Source of the DNA: Sphingobacterium puteale
GTDB lineage: Bacteria; Bacteroidota; Bacteroidia; Sphingobacteriales; Sphingobacteriaceae
Direction of reading: 5' to 3'
DNA length: 64,000 nucleotides
Assembly (NCBI RefSeq): GCF_003627955.1
Contig: NZ_RBWS01000006.1
Coordinates: 186,001 to 250,000 of the forward strand
Made by a program: the position numbers and the translations under genes. Below, one piece after another: positions 36,175 to 46,320 of this stretch. The notes below the pieces were generated by a model. The model was not told the DNA's origin. It made no database searches and saw nothing but the letters and a program-made list of their open reading frames with translations. Numbering within the stretch: position 1 is the stretch's first letter; each line of letters opens with the position of its first letter.

Positions 36175-37323
36175 TTAATCTTCCCCGCTGTTTTTTAACT
36201 GCATTAACAAGGTGTAGGCATTCTTATTAACGATTTTTTTACCTACGAAATCTCGATGGTTCAACACCTTTGCCAGCCCTTTTTGGGGTTCCTCAACGGA
36301 TATTGCTGCCAGGCGATAATTTCTGTTTCCTTCCGAGACGAATACATAACTTTTTCCTTCAAAGTCTATAATACATTCTTCCGGCAGGGCCTGTGCTAAC
36401 GTGGTTTTTGTTTGGATTTCAGCATTCATATATACCCCAGGTACCAGATCCGGATCATATTTATCCAAATGGCAATGGACAGCTGTCATACCTGTGGGAT
36501 CGACATCCTTGCCGATCAAATGAATTTTTCCCGAGTACTTTTTATTGGGATTAGCATTGGAGTAAGCTAATAACGTTTGTCCTGGATGGAGCTGTTCAAG
36601 ATCCTTTTCATAGACTTTCAGATTTAGGTGGATGTCCGTTGGGTTGATCAATTCAAAGAGGACATCCGAAGGATTTACATATTTTCCGATATTGACATTG
36701 ACTTTACTTACATAGCCATCGATCGTGCTGTATACGGGAGCACTTTTACGGATATTCCCGGCAGCAATGGTACTGGGTTGAATATGAACGAGTTCTAATT
36801 GTTTGGCGATTGCATTCATAGTTATTTGCTGGCTGTTCATTTCGGCCTGTGCTTGTTGCATTACTTTATCACTGCTTGCCTGACTCTGGTTGAGTTCTTT
36901 TTGACGTGTGTAGTCGAGCTGGGCAAATTGTAGTTTCGACTGGGCGGCAAGATAGTCTTGCTGCAGTTGGATAAACTGTGGATTTTCGACGATGGCAATA
37001 ATATCACCTTTTGATACTTTCATGCCTGGCAGCAGGCTGGTACTCTTTAAGTATCCCCCCAAAGGAATACTTACAGACACCAGATTCTGAGGCGGTACAT
37101 CAATTTTTCCATTCAGTTTTAATATGCTGGCTATCGGCTGGTCCGAAAGCGTTACCGTCTCTATTTGGGCATTTTGTAGTTGCGCTTCCGTTAAGGAAAC
37201 AAGAGTTTCGTCTTTCGGCTTTGCTGATGACGGTGAAGCCTCGCCTTTATTGCCCTGGCAAGAGATGCCAGTTGTTGCCAACATAAGAAAGATATATTGG
37301 ACTATCATATTTTTCGTTTTCAT
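36175..37323 (-). CDS. RND efflux periplasmic adaptor lipoprotein (CusB/CzcB type)
   Basis: The 382-residue lipoprotein has a lipobox ending at Cys22 (TGISCQGNKG). A barrel-sandwich/lipoyl half motif GGYLKSTSLLPGMKVSKGD, a coiled-coil hairpin (about 125-185, rich in Gln) and a second lipoyl half (VYSTIDGYVSKVNVNIGKYV) follow, then beta-barrel and membrane-proximal domains. It links the inner-membrane RND pump to the outer-membrane channel. It starts 2 bp after the pump gene stop, so the two are probably translationally coupled. Confidence 0.93.
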   Translation of the reverse strand: MKTKNMIVQYIFLMLATTGISCQGNKGEASPSSAKPKDETLVSLTEAQLQNAQIETVTLSDQPIASILKLNGKIDVPPQNLVSVSIPLGGYLKSTSLLPGMKVSKGDIIAIVENPQFIQLQQDYLAAQSKLQFAQLDYTRQKELNQSQASSDKVMQQAQAEMNSQQITMNAIAKQLELVHIQPSTIAAGNIRKSAPVYSTIDGYVSKVNVNIGKYVNPSDVLFELINPTDIHLNLKVYEKDLEQLHPGQTLLAYSNANPNKKYSGKIHLIGKDVDPTGMTAVHCHLDKYDPDLVPGVYMNAEIQTKTTLAQALPEECIIDFEGKSYVFVSEGNRNYRLAAISVEEPQKGLAKVLNHRDFVGKKIVNKNAYTLLMQLKNSGED

Positions 37324-37325
37324 TT

Positions 37326-40300
37326 CTATTGATTTATCATGATGTAATGAAGCTGAATGGCATTTTCATTGAGCTGCCACAATGCATCTGTATAGCTACT
37401 TTTCAGCGCGATTGCCTGGTTTATTAAAGTGACAAATTCGAGATAGTCAATGGCTCCATTGGAAAATTGCTTCTGCGCTGTTTCAAAAACTATTGCTGCA
37501 TTTTTGAGTTCCTCGGATTCATATTGATCGACAATAGCGAGACTGGTCTGATAGCGTTGGGCGAATTCTTGGGACCGTCTTTCAAGCGCAGATTGTGCAT
37601 TTTGAAGTTCATCGCTTGCAATGGTTTCTGCCAGACGTGCAGTTTCGATCCGAGCACGCTGTCCGCTGGAAAATACCGGTATGGAGAGCCCTAACTGCAC
37701 CGAATGAAATCTTGGACTCGCGTCGTAGATTCTGTTATCAGGCCCCGCACCTTTAAAACTATTCAAATTGTAGCCTAGCAACAGTTGGGGGAGTAGTCGG
37801 GATTTTTCCATTGCAGTTGTATGCGCTGCGACTATCTTTTCTTGTTGCAGCACTTTGAGTAAAGGGTGGTCGGCCACCGATGACTGAACGAAAGTAGCCT
37901 TTTCCACAATGGTAGGGGTGTAGGCTTGTGATGTATTTAGCAACCATTGGAATTGCAGTTTAAGGACATTTATTTCATCAGCTACCTGTCTCAATTGGAT
38001 TGTGATTGCGGCCTTTTGATTTGCCGCAGTTGAGCTTTCCAGCACATTGCTTTCTCCTGCCTTCTTACGGAGAACTGTTTTGTCAAGGAAGCTGCTATAA
38101 AGGGATAATGCCTCGCTCAAAAGTTTTTCCTTTTGCTGCCAATATAGTATGTTATAGTAGGTAAGGCTAACAGCCTTTTTCAGCTCAAACTCTTTGAGGG
38201 TGACATTCAGCTGACTTTTTTTCCATTCTTCGGTATAGCGCATACGTTGTCTTCTGTAGACGGTAGGAAAACCAAAGCGTTGACTGATACTAACCTTTGT
38301 ATCCTGATAAGCGCTATTGATCTGCCCGTAATCTAGGCTGATATCCGTCTGCGGAATATCAGCAGTGGATGTCTTTATTAGAGCTTTGGCATAAGCTACA
38401 CGCAGTTTTTCAATTTTTATGTTTCGGTTGTTTTGGAGCGCGAGTTCAATGGATTGATCCAAAGTGATCTTGGTCTGTGCTGTCGAATTTTTTGTTGCAA
38501 AAACAACAAGAGCAATCAAAAGAGGCACAACATGCTTTCTTTTTAATTTATGAGGTTTAAATCCGCGCTCCATGGTTACGTAAAGGAGCGGAAGCACAAA
38601 TAAGGTTAATAGCGTCGCAATAAGCAGACCACCGATGACCACAGTTGCCAAAGGGCGCTGTACTTCAGCTCCAGCCCCGTTGCTTAGCGCCATAGGGATA
38701 AATCCCAGTGAGGCCACCGATGCGGTCATCAAAACGGGGCGCAACCGATTTTCACCACCATCGACAACAATACGCACAATATTACGGATGCCACTTTTTT
38801 GAAGCCGGTTAAATTCAGATATCAATACGATACCATTGAGCACCGCGACACCAAATAGCGCTATAAATCCAACTCCGGCACTAATACTAAAAGGCATTCC
38901 CCGCAGCGCCAATAAGAACACTCCACCGATAATCGATAATGGTATGGCGCTATAGATCAATAAACTTTCCCTAACAGATTTAAAAGCAAGGAATAAGAGT
39001 ATGAAAATTAGCGCTAACGCAATAGGCACTGCAATCAAGAGGCGCTGCTTGGCGTTGTTGAGGTTTTCAAAAGAACCACCATATTTAATGGAGTATCCTG
39101 TTGGAAGTTTGATTTCCTTATCAATCTTAGCTTGTAGGTCATGAACGATACCTTGTACATCCCGCCCGTTGATATTAAATCCTACGACAATCCGCCGTTG
39201 CGCATTTTCCCGTTGGATCTGATTAGGGCCCTGTACAATCTCTACACGGGCCAACTGGGACAGTGGAATTTGGTTGCCCATAGGAGTAGGGATCAAAAGG
39301 TTACGGATATCAGTAATATTATTTCGGTCTCTGGCAGCTAGCCGTACAACCATGTCGAAGCGTTTCTCACCCTCGAACACCAAGCCCGTTCGCTGCCCGG
39401 CAAAAGCAGCATTGATTGTTCTGTTTATTTCATCAATCGAGAGATGATGTTGTGCAATGATAGGGCGATTATAAGATATGACAACCTGAGGAAGCCCAGC
39501 AATCGGTTCGATGTAGAGATCTTGGGTTCCCTCGACCTGTTCGATAATTTTACCTATTTTTTGAGCATGTAAGGTAAGGGAATCCAGATTATCTCCAAAT
39601 ATTTTGAGGACAACATCCTGACGTGCCCCCGTCATCAGCTCATTGAACCGCATTTGTACAGGATATTGAAATCCGGCCGTAATGCCGGGAACATCGGCTA
39701 ATGCTTCGCTCATTTTTGTAGCAAGTTCAGGAAATGTACGCGCCGAAGTCCATTGCTTTTTGTCTTTTAAAATAACCATCATATCCGAGGCCTCCATCGG
39801 CATAGGATCGGTCGGCACCTCACCACTGCCAATTTTGGTGACTACTTTTTCTACTTCAGGAAATCTGCTCTTTAAAATATGCGCAGCTTTCTGTGTGCTT
39901 TCAATGGTCGTGGTCAGATTACTTCCTGGGAGGACACGGGTATCTACCGCAAAATCACCTTCCTCCAGTGAAGGAATAAATTCCCCACCTAGCTGGCTGA
40001 GTATCACTACAGCTCCTAAAAAAAGTAAAATAACCAGTGTAAAAATTGTCTTTGGAATCCGCAGTACTTTGAGTAGTATGTGCAGGTAAAACTTTTCCAG
40101 TCTTTTCATCAGCTTGTCCGAGAGTGAAGGTTTACTATTTCTTATACGTAGTAAAATTGAACTCATCATCGGTATATAGGTGAGCGATAGAAGAAATGCA
40201 CCTAGTAAAGCAAAGGCAACCGTTTCAGCCATAGGTTTGAACATTTTACCTTCGATTCCCTGTAGCGTTAAGATGGGGAGGTAAACGATCAGGATAATGA

Positions 40301-41669
40301 TCTGTCCAAAGACAGCGCTGTTCATCATGCGACCCGCTGATGCTGTTACCAAATCGTCCATTTCAGAAGCAGGTACTTTGAGTAGGGCTTTGAATCGTTG
40401 CTGTTGAATAAGCTGATGCATGACGGATTCAACAATAATGACTGCGCCATCAATGATTAATCCGAAATCGAGTGCACCAAGACTCATCAGGTTACCACTT
40501 ACCCCAAAAAGGTTCATCATGCAGATTGCAAAGAGCATGGCCAGAGGAATGACCGAGGCCACGAGCAATCCGGCTCGTATATTACCCAGAAAGAGAACCA
40601 GCACAAAAACGACAATCAGTGCGCCTTCCAAGAGATTTGTCCGCACCGTGCTGATGGCATTATTGACCATTTTGGTACGGTCTAGAAAGGGCTCAATGAT
40701 GACACCTTTGGGCAGGGTTTTTCGGATTTCCGCTACCTTGGCCTTGACGTCCGCAATCACTTGGCTACTGTTGGCTCCTTTAAGCATCATGACGACGGCT
40801 CCAGCCACCTCTCCATTGTCATTGTAGGTCATGGCACCGTATCGCGTTGCAAAACCAGGACGTACATCGGCTACATCCCGAATGAAAATCGGTAAGTCAT
40901 TTCGATTCCCTGTAATCGCAATATTCTGAATGTCTTCAATCGTGCCAACCAATCCTTCACTTCGGATGTAGAGGACTGTGGGGCCTTTTTCGATGTAAGC
41001 GCCACCAGTATTCTGATTGTTGGTGTTGAGGGCATCAAAGACGTCGTTAATGGTAATCCCATACGCATTTAGCCTGTCGGGATTTACAGCGATCTCATAT
41101 TGTTTGAGTTTGCCGCCAAAACTGCTGACCTCGGCCACACCCTTAACACCCAGCAGCTGCCGTCTGATAATCCAGTCCTGGATAGTACGGAGCTCAGTGA
41201 CATTATATGTACGCTCGTATCCCTGTTGCGGACGAACGACATATTGGTAAATTTCTCCAAGACCTGTGGAAATGGGGCCTAGTTGAGGCGACCCTATACC
41301 TTGTGGGATTTCCTGTTGTATCTGTTGGAGACGTTCGGCTACTTGCTGCCGCGCCCAATAGATGTCAATATTATCATCAAAAACAATGGTTACCAGGGAT
41401 AAGCCAAATCGCGAAAAGCTCCGTATTTCCTGTAATCCAGAAATATTACTGTTGGCCTGTTCGATCGGAAAGGTAACCAACCTTTCAATATCTGTAGCTC
41501 CAAAAGAAGGAGCAATGGTAATGACCTGCACTTGATTGTTGGTAATATCGGGTACGGCATCAATAGGCAATTTTGTTACCTGATAAGCGCCTATACCGAT
41601 TAAAGCCAACATCAATAGCACGACAATGAGTTTGTTCTTTACAGAGAACTCAATGATTTTTGTAAGCAT
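37326..41669 (-). CDS. CusA/CzcA-type heavy-metal RND pump fused to a TolC-like outer-membrane domain
   Basis: The 1447-residue protein joins two machine parts. Residues 1 to about 1035 are a complete RND pump (start KLIVVLLMLALIGIGAYQV, proton-relay helix LDFGLIIDGAVIIVES, porter domains, final helices). At about 1041-1064 lies a basic-hydrophobic stretch ending STAQ that looks like a former signal peptide. Residues about 1065-1447 are an outer-membrane efflux protein (LDQSIELALQNNRNIKI, QLGLSIPVFSSGQRAR). Such fusions occur in Bacteroidota. The pump would expel divalent or monovalent metal ions. It is preceded by a His/Asp-rich small protein gene and followed by its adaptor. Confidence 0.95.
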   Translation of the reverse strand: MLTKIIEFSVKNKLIVVLLMLALIGIGAYQVTKLPIDAVPDITNNQVQVITIAPSFGATDIERLVTFPIEQANSNISGLQEIRSFSRFGLSLVTIVFDDNIDIYWARQQVAERLQQIQQEIPQGIGSPQLGPISTGLGEIYQYVVRPQQGYERTYNVTELRTIQDWIIRRQLLGVKGVAEVSSFGGKLKQYEIAVNPDRLNAYGITINDVFDALNTNNQNTGGAYIEKGPTVLYIRSEGLVGTIEDIQNIAITGNRNDLPIFIRDVADVRPGFATRYGAMTYNDNGEVAGAVVMMLKGANSSQVIADVKAKVAEIRKTLPKGVIIEPFLDRTKMVNNAISTVRTNLLEGALIVVFVLVLFLGNIRAGLLVASVIPLAMLFAICMMNLFGVSGNLMSLGALDFGLIIDGAVIIVESVMHQLIQQQRFKALLKVPASEMDDLVTASAGRMMNSAVFGQIIILIVYLPILTLQGIEGKMFKPMAETVAFALLGAFLLSLTYIPMMSSILLRIRNSKPSLSDKLMKRLEKFYLHILLKVLRIPKTIFTLVILLFLGAVVILSQLGGEFIPSLEEGDFAVDTRVLPGSNLTTTIESTQKAAHILKSRFPEVEKVVTKIGSGEVPTDPMPMEASDMMVILKDKKQWTSARTFPELATKMSEALADVPGITAGFQYPVQMRFNELMTGARQDVVLKIFGDNLDSLTLHAQKIGKIIEQVEGTQDLYIEPIAGLPQVVISYNRPIIAQHHLSIDEINRTINAAFAGQRTGLVFEGEKRFDMVVRLAARDRNNITDIRNLLIPTPMGNQIPLSQLARVEIVQGPNQIQRENAQRRIVVGFNINGRDVQGIVHDLQAKIDKEIKLPTGYSIKYGGSFENLNNAKQRLLIAVPIALALIFILLFLAFKSVRESLLIYSAIPLSIIGGVFLLALRGMPFSISAGVGFIALFGVAVLNGIVLISEFNRLQKSGIRNIVRIVVDGGENRLRPVLMTASVASLGFIPMALSNGAGAEVQRPLATVVIGGLLIATLLTLFVLPLLYVTMERGFKPHKLKRKHVVPLLIALVVFATKNSTAQTKITLDQSIELALQNNRNIKIEKLRVAYAKALIKTSTADIPQTDISLDYGQINSAYQDTKVSISQRFGFPTVYRRQRMRYTEEWKKSQLNVTLKEFELKKAVSLTYYNILYWQQKEKLLSEALSLYSSFLDKTVLRKKAGESNVLESSTAANQKAAITIQLRQVADEINVLKLQFQWLLNTSQAYTPTIVEKATFVQSSVADHPLLKVLQQEKIVAAHTTAMEKSRLLPQLLLGYNLNSFKGAGPDNRIYDASPRFHSVQLGLSIPVFSSGQRARIETARLAETIASDELQNAQSALERRSQEFAQRYQTSLAIVDQYESEELKNAAIVFETAQKQFSNGAIDYLEFVTLINQAIALKSSYTDALWQLNENAIQLHYIMINQ

Positions 41670-41840
41670 ATCAAATAGATTCTGTTAAATCGTAAGTTTT
41701 GACAAAGACACTCGTGCACAGTAATATATTGACATTGAAAAGTACTTCCGTATTCGCATACAGAAATTATGGTTTTTTACTGTCAAGAAAGCTGTTGAAC
41801 TACGGATGTCTTTATCCGAAATAATAAAAAGAGGAATGTA

Positions 41841-42236
41841 TTAACAGAATTTTGGCGGTTGCCATATGGAAGTTAGGAAGGTATCGGCTATAAAATGATC
41901 GTTCCGGATGGGAGTAGTATTATCTTTCGTTAGTATGGAGCTGTTATGAATATCCACTTCTATAGTCGGTGGGCAGATAAAAACAGCATAATATGAAGTC
42001 GCATGCATCATAAATGGAAGTTTTTGATCTTCCTCATAGTCGTCATCATGCGGATGGTTTTCCAGATGATCTCCATTGTAATGAATCTTTAGAAAATCGA
42101 GGACAGATAGTTCCGGATTTTTTTCCTTATGCTCGAAATAATGCTCTATCAACAACGGAAACCGCAACAACTGCGCAATTTCGGTTGCAGAGACAATATA
42201 GATCGTCAAAAAGCAAATAGCAAGCAATTTCTTCAT
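41841..42236 (-). CDS. His/Asp-rich exported protein of the metal-efflux operon
   Basis: With start at 42236 (MKKLLAICFLTIYIVSATE) this is a 131-residue protein; an ATG 48 bp earlier gives a less likely start ahead of the signal peptide. The middle is strongly acidic and His-rich (HYNGDHLENHPHDDDYEED), and the protein ends SIWQPPKFC. The composition suggests a periplasmic metal-binding protein. It lies 171 bp before the pump gene on the same strand. The family is not recognised beyond its setting; role as metal chaperone or sensor is inference. Confidence 0.75.
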   Translation of the reverse strand: MKKLLAICFLTIYIVSATEIAQLLRFPLLIEHYFEHKEKNPELSVLDFLKIHYNGDHLENHPHDDDYEEDQKLPFMMHATSYYAVFICPPTIEVDIHNSSILTKDNTTPIRNDHFIADTFLTSIWQPPKFC

Positions 42237-42499
42237 CCTATACAAAATTATTAAAAAATATTGTTGAATCTGTTCTACTATCAAATATTTTCATTGTTCT
42301 TACTTTTTTCAGAAGTTTTCTTGTCCAAAGAGATATTTCGATTTATGGAACATTAACTTCAATGGCATTAATCATATTCTTGCGCTTCTCGATATACGAA
42401 AACAAACATTCAATTTAGTATATCTATGAGGCTGCTTCTTTTAGAAAATAAAACACCATATTCGATAAAATAGAACGCTGGCTAAAAAATAACCCTACC

Positions 42500-43474
42500 T
42501 CAACGTCTAACTTTACTTGGTGCCATACCGAACTTTTTCTTGAATGCCTTACTAAAGTGCTGTAAGGAACAGTATCCCAACTCAAACGCTATTTCAGTGG
42601 CCTGTTTTTTGCCCTCCAATAGATCATTTTTTGCGAGATCTAAACGTAGGTCAGATAAATAAGAAAACGCTGTTTGATTAAATATTTCCTTAAAGCCTCG
42701 TTTTAGTTTATATTCGTTAACACCGGCTATTCTCGCTAATTCTATCAAGGTTGGGGGCGACTGAATATTCTTAACCAAATAATCACGGGCATATACAATT
42801 CGTTCTTTATCATAATCATGTTTTATGTATGTTGATGATGAATCTTGAAGGATATTTAAAGACTCTGCTTGCAAAACAAGCAACTCAATGGTTTTTGAGA
42901 GAAGAAACAATCTCTTTAGCCCACCGGAATAATCACAATTCAGAATCGAATGGATACAGGTTTGTATCGGCAGATCAATATTTAGACTAGCATCTGAAAA
43001 AGCGACCGGAATTCCTGAAACTATTTTATCCGCAAACTGCTTTAGGGATTCGTTTCCATCTTTTGATATTGTTAAAAAAGAATCTTTTTGAAATTGCACC
43101 ATAAATGATTTCATCTGCAAACCATCAAACTTCATTTTACCTGTAGCTTTGGTGCCATAGAATAAATTGTGCTGATTACCATTTAAATCAAAAGAATTGC
43201 TCATTCCGTTCTGTACTATTGAAGTTCTTCCTTGCAAATTAAAGTGCATGGTTACCAGTTCTGAATCTCCTTTCCAATCCAATTCGGTCGGTTGATCAAT
43301 ATTAGTTTCGGAATATAAGATCTTGATGCCATCAAAAAGCCATTGTCTGGCAGTTAATTGTCCAAAGGGAATATTCGTTTTAAAGGCATTTTCTTTAAAA
43401 CCATGATCGCCAAAATCATTTTCGTCAAAGGCTATTTTAAAAGCCTTTTTATCATTTTTCAGTTCAAATCCCAT
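42500..43474 (-). CDS. AraC family transcriptional regulator
   Basis: This 324-residue protein has an N-terminal domain of unknown ligand (about 1-215) and a C-terminal double HTH (about 225-322): LIELARIAGVNEYKLKRGFK and IAFELGYCSLQHFSKAFKKK are the two helix units. It is transcribed divergently from the membrane protein/FAD monooxygenase pair, with 111 bp between starts, and is the natural candidate to control them. Confidence 0.92.
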   Translation of the reverse strand: MGFELKNDKKAFKIAFDENDFGDHGFKENAFKTNIPFGQLTARQWLFDGIKILYSETNIDQPTELDWKGDSELVTMHFNLQGRTSIVQNGMSNSFDLNGNQHNLFYGTKATGKMKFDGLQMKSFMVQFQKDSFLTISKDGNESLKQFADKIVSGIPVAFSDASLNIDLPIQTCIHSILNCDYSGGLKRLFLLSKTIELLVLQAESLNILQDSSSTYIKHDYDKERIVYARDYLVKNIQSPPTLIELARIAGVNEYKLKRGFKEIFNQTAFSYLSDLRLDLAKNDLLEGKKQATEIAFELGYCSLQHFSKAFKKKFGMAPSKVRR

Positions 43475-43585
43475 TATGCCCTAATTTACCAGTTTAACTC
43501 CTTTTTTTGCAAGCGCTTTTTTCGATGGCGCGGTACTTTTGCCAAGTGAGTGAATGTAAGAAATAAATTTAAAAAGTTTAGAAAA

Positions 43586-44083
43586 ATGGGAAATACATAC
43601 CAATACCCGAAAGCTACCCGATGGCTATTTTATTCAATCTGTGCTTACTTTATTATGAATGGAGCGCAGTTATGGGAAACCGCTATAATGGTTCCTGCAT
43701 GGACAGCAGCTCCGCCTTCTTCATTCATATTTTTTCAAAAACCTTACGGGCTGGATTTTAAAATGTTTTGGATAATAGTCCATGGAATTCATGAATCGGT
43801 ATTTATCACAGCGTTGATTTTTAATTGGGGGATAAAGAGTCGTAGAAAGTTAATGGTACCGCTTTTTGTTGCGCATATAGCAGTTCGGATATGGACATTA
43901 ACGTATTTTGCGCCTCTTATCACCGAATTCCAGCAACTTTCATATAGCGATACCCTGGATATAAACTTACAGGAAAAAGCGGCTCAATGGCGTAATTTAA
44001 ATTACGTGCGCGTCGCCATTTTTTTTGCATTGAACTTATTGCTCATATCCGGATTAAAAATAAAAGAGGAAAACAATGGATAA
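43586..44083 (+). CDS. Four-helix membrane protein of unknown family
   Basis: The start chosen at 43586 (MGNTYQYPKATRWLF) gives 165 residues; an earlier GTG/ATG would add 12 polar residues. Four hydrophobic segments lie at about 12-28, 55-78, 85-102 and 140-158, with conserved-looking WETAIMVPAW between the first two. It overlaps the FAD monooxygenase start by 8 bp (ATGGATAA), so they are translationally coupled. Function unknown; an electron-transfer or transport partner of the monooxygenase is only a guess. Confidence 0.7.
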   Translation: MGNTYQYPKATRWLFYSICAYFIMNGAQLWETAIMVPAWTAAPPSSFIFFQKPYGLDFKMFWIIVHGIHESVFITALIFNWGIKSRRKLMVPLFVAHIAVRIWTLTYFAPLITEFQQLSYSDTLDINLQEKAAQWRNLNYVRVAIFFALNLLLISGLKIKEENNG

Positions 44084-45260
44084 AAAAGTACTCATTATCG
44101 GTGCCGGCGTAGCCGGCCCCATACTAGCTTTACAACTGAAAAAAATAGGTTTTAATGTTGAAATATTTGAAGCGAGATCAGAAGACAATACAAAAGAGGG
44201 AGCCTTTTTGGGCCTTACACCCAATGGCTTGAATGTATTGAAAGAATTTATTGACTTAAAACTGCTCAAGGAAGATTATACTCCCGGCACAATGAGGTTT
44301 TTTAATTCTAAAGGAAAGCAAATAGCAAAACTCGATACGGCCTATCAGAAACAACAATATGGTGTAGAAACAATTCAGATCAAAAGAGCAAACCTCAATA
44401 AATACGTCCGGTTAGCTGCTAAAGAAGCCGGTATAAAAATATGGTACAACAAAAAATTTGTCAGATATCAGGAGACTAATGAACAGTTAACAGCATATTT
44501 TGATGATGGAACAATGGTTGCTGGATACATTATGTTGGCTTGTGATGGAATGTTTTCCGAAGTTAGAAATCAATTATTCCCGAATGCTTCTGCCATTAGG
44601 TATACGAAAGTCATTTCCACTGGGGGGTATGCAAATATCCCTGAACTTTCCGAACCGTTGGATTCCATACGCATGAACTTTGGCGAAAGGGGATTTTTTG
44701 CTTATTCAGTTTCCGACAAAGGTGAAGTTTGGTGGTTTAATAATTATTTTAGAGAACAGGAACCGAAACCAAAAGAATTAGGAAAAACATTAAATACCGA
44801 AATTCAGGGCTGTTTAGCAAACATTCATCAGAATGACGATCCTTTATTCTCCAAAATAATCAAAAATAGCCATCAAATTATTGCATATCCTATTTATGAT
44901 GTACCTAAGCTTTTACATTGGTATAAAGGTAGGGTTTGTCTTATTGGAGATGCGGCACACGGTATCTCTCCACATATTGGGCAGGGAGCCTCCTTGGCAT
45001 TGGAAGACACGATTGTAATTGCTGAACTATTAAAATTACACAAAGACTTTGCACCTGCCTTTCGGCTTTTTCAGACCGAACGTCAGTCCAGGGTAGAGCG
45101 GATAATAAGTAGTGCAAGGAAAGTAGGGAATACCAAAACAAAAATCAATCCAATAGCAGCCTGGTTTCGTGATACTTTAATCGGCTTTTTTATTAAAAAA
45201 CAAATCAAACAGCTTGACTGGATATATAGTTGGATCTATTCACAGAAGAATGGGAGCTAA
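44076..45260 (+). CDS. FAD-dependent monooxygenase
   Basis: This 394-residue group A flavin monooxygenase has the dinucleotide motif IIGAGVAGPILAL (6-18), the central LACDGMFSEVR segment (DG motif) and the FAD-ribose motif LIGDAAHGISPHIGQGASLALED. Enzymes of this type hydroxylate aromatic or polyketide-like compounds with NAD(P)H and oxygen. Similarity to Tet(X) is only at fold level, and no claim of antibiotic inactivation is made. It is coupled to the upstream membrane protein gene and probably controlled by the divergent AraC protein. Confidence 0.9.
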   Translation: MDKKVLIIGAGVAGPILALQLKKIGFNVEIFEARSEDNTKEGAFLGLTPNGLNVLKEFIDLKLLKEDYTPGTMRFFNSKGKQIAKLDTAYQKQQYGVETIQIKRANLNKYVRLAAKEAGIKIWYNKKFVRYQETNEQLTAYFDDGTMVAGYIMLACDGMFSEVRNQLFPNASAIRYTKVISTGGYANIPELSEPLDSIRMNFGERGFFAYSVSDKGEVWWFNNYFREQEPKPKELGKTLNTEIQGCLANIHQNDDPLFSKIIKNSHQIIAYPIYDVPKLLHWYKGRVCLIGDAAHGISPHIGQGASLALEDTIVIAELLKLHKDFAPAFRLFQTERQSRVERIISSARKVGNTKTKINPIAAWFRDTLIGFFIKKQIKQLDWIYSWIYSQKNGS

Positions 45261-45423
45261 GGCAGTTCCCAAAACTTAAACAAATATTTAGGACGGAAGC
45301 CATTTCTTGCGAATTTTTCAGGAGATCCCGAAAGTGAGTAGGATGATTAGGACCGTTGTATTCCGAGATTAGATATGATATACTTAGTTGACAAAAACTA
45401 AGTATATCATAAAGATCGCATAG

Positions 45424-46158
45424 TTATCTACGAATCGTAACACCTCCGTCTACGGCTAGGTATGAACCCGAAATATAAGAGGCTTCGTCTGAAGACAAAA
45501 AAACAATTGCGTTAGCAATTTCCTCAGCTTGTCCGATTCGTTTCAATGGAACTGCTGCCGCTATAGCATTTTTTATATCTTCAGGCGTTTGATGATTCAT
45601 AGGTGTATCCGTCAATCCGGGAGCAACCACATTCACCCTTATTTTTCTGTCGGCCAGTTCAGTGGCTGCAGTACGAGCAATCGCATCGACCGCACTTTTT
45701 GTTGCAGCGTAAGCCCCCATTTGTGCATATCCGCTGACAGACACGCCTGATGAGAGCAGAACGACCGAAGCTCCTTCTGCTAAATGAGGAATTAATTTTT
45801 GCAGAGTAAAGAATAGTCCTTTGACATTGATGTTGTATAGGTCATCAAAAACTTCTTCGGTTGTATCTTCAATTGAATATTGCTTTGCTATTCCCGCATT
45901 CAAAACAAGCACATCCACTTTTTTTCCGCTATCTGCAACTGTTTCCGCCAATTTCGCAATATCTGCCAGTTTGGACGTATCCGAAGCCAAATTTTTCAAT
46001 TTTGGGCTATTGATACTTGCTGATGCTGTTTGCAGGCTATCCATATTTCGGCCTGTTATCAATACATTTGCTCCTTTTTCAATAAATGTTTTAGCGGTGG
46101 CTAATCCAATTCCTGCGCTTCCGCCTGTAATTACAACGTTTTTATTTGTGAAATTCAT
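45424..46158 (-). CDS. SDR family oxidoreductase
   Basis: The 244-residue classical SDR shows TGGSAGIG (11-18), LNAGIAK, Ser in VVLLSSGVSV, and the YAATK active site (GAYAATKSAV). It ends with ISGSYLAVDGGVTIRR. The protein is cytosolic; its substrate is unknown. It is divergent from an HxlR regulator, with 162 bp between starts. This is the same arrangement as at 25.3-26.6 kb, suggesting an inducible stress or detoxification reductase. Confidence 0.92.
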   Translation of the reverse strand: MNFTNKNVVITGGSAGIGLATAKTFIEKGANVLITGRNMDSLQTASASINSPKLKNLASDTSKLADIAKLAETVADSGKKVDVLVLNAGIAKQYSIEDTTEEVFDDLYNINVKGLFFTLQKLIPHLAEGASVVLLSSGVSVSGYAQMGAYAATKSAVDAIARTAATELADRKIRVNVVAPGLTDTPMNHQTPEDIKNAIAAAVPLKRIGQAEEIANAIVFLSSDEASYISGSYLAVDGGVTIRR

Positions 46159-46270
46159 TTTTTAAATTTTTGATAGTTAAAATTCAATTCTTGTCAAGAC
46201 TTTTTAAACTGTTTATTTTTGAAATCGATTTCTTTTACTATGCAAAGTTAATTTGATTAAATTTATTTTG

Positions 46271-46318
46271 GTAACTTTGTAACTAAAAGTAACGGTAACT
46301 TTTGGGTAACGAGGTAAC
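46271..46318 (+). promoter_or_regulatory. Six GTAAC direct repeats over the hxlR promoter
   Basis: GTAAC occurs six times in 48 bp, starting at 46271, 46279, 46289, 46295, 46306 and 46314, and ends 2 bp before the ATG. The first two copies overlap a consensus -7 box, TAACTTTG at 46272-46279. Such crowding of one 5-mer is far above chance and suggests an operator read by the HxlR protein itself. Confidence 0.6.
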
Positions 46319-46320
46319 TT

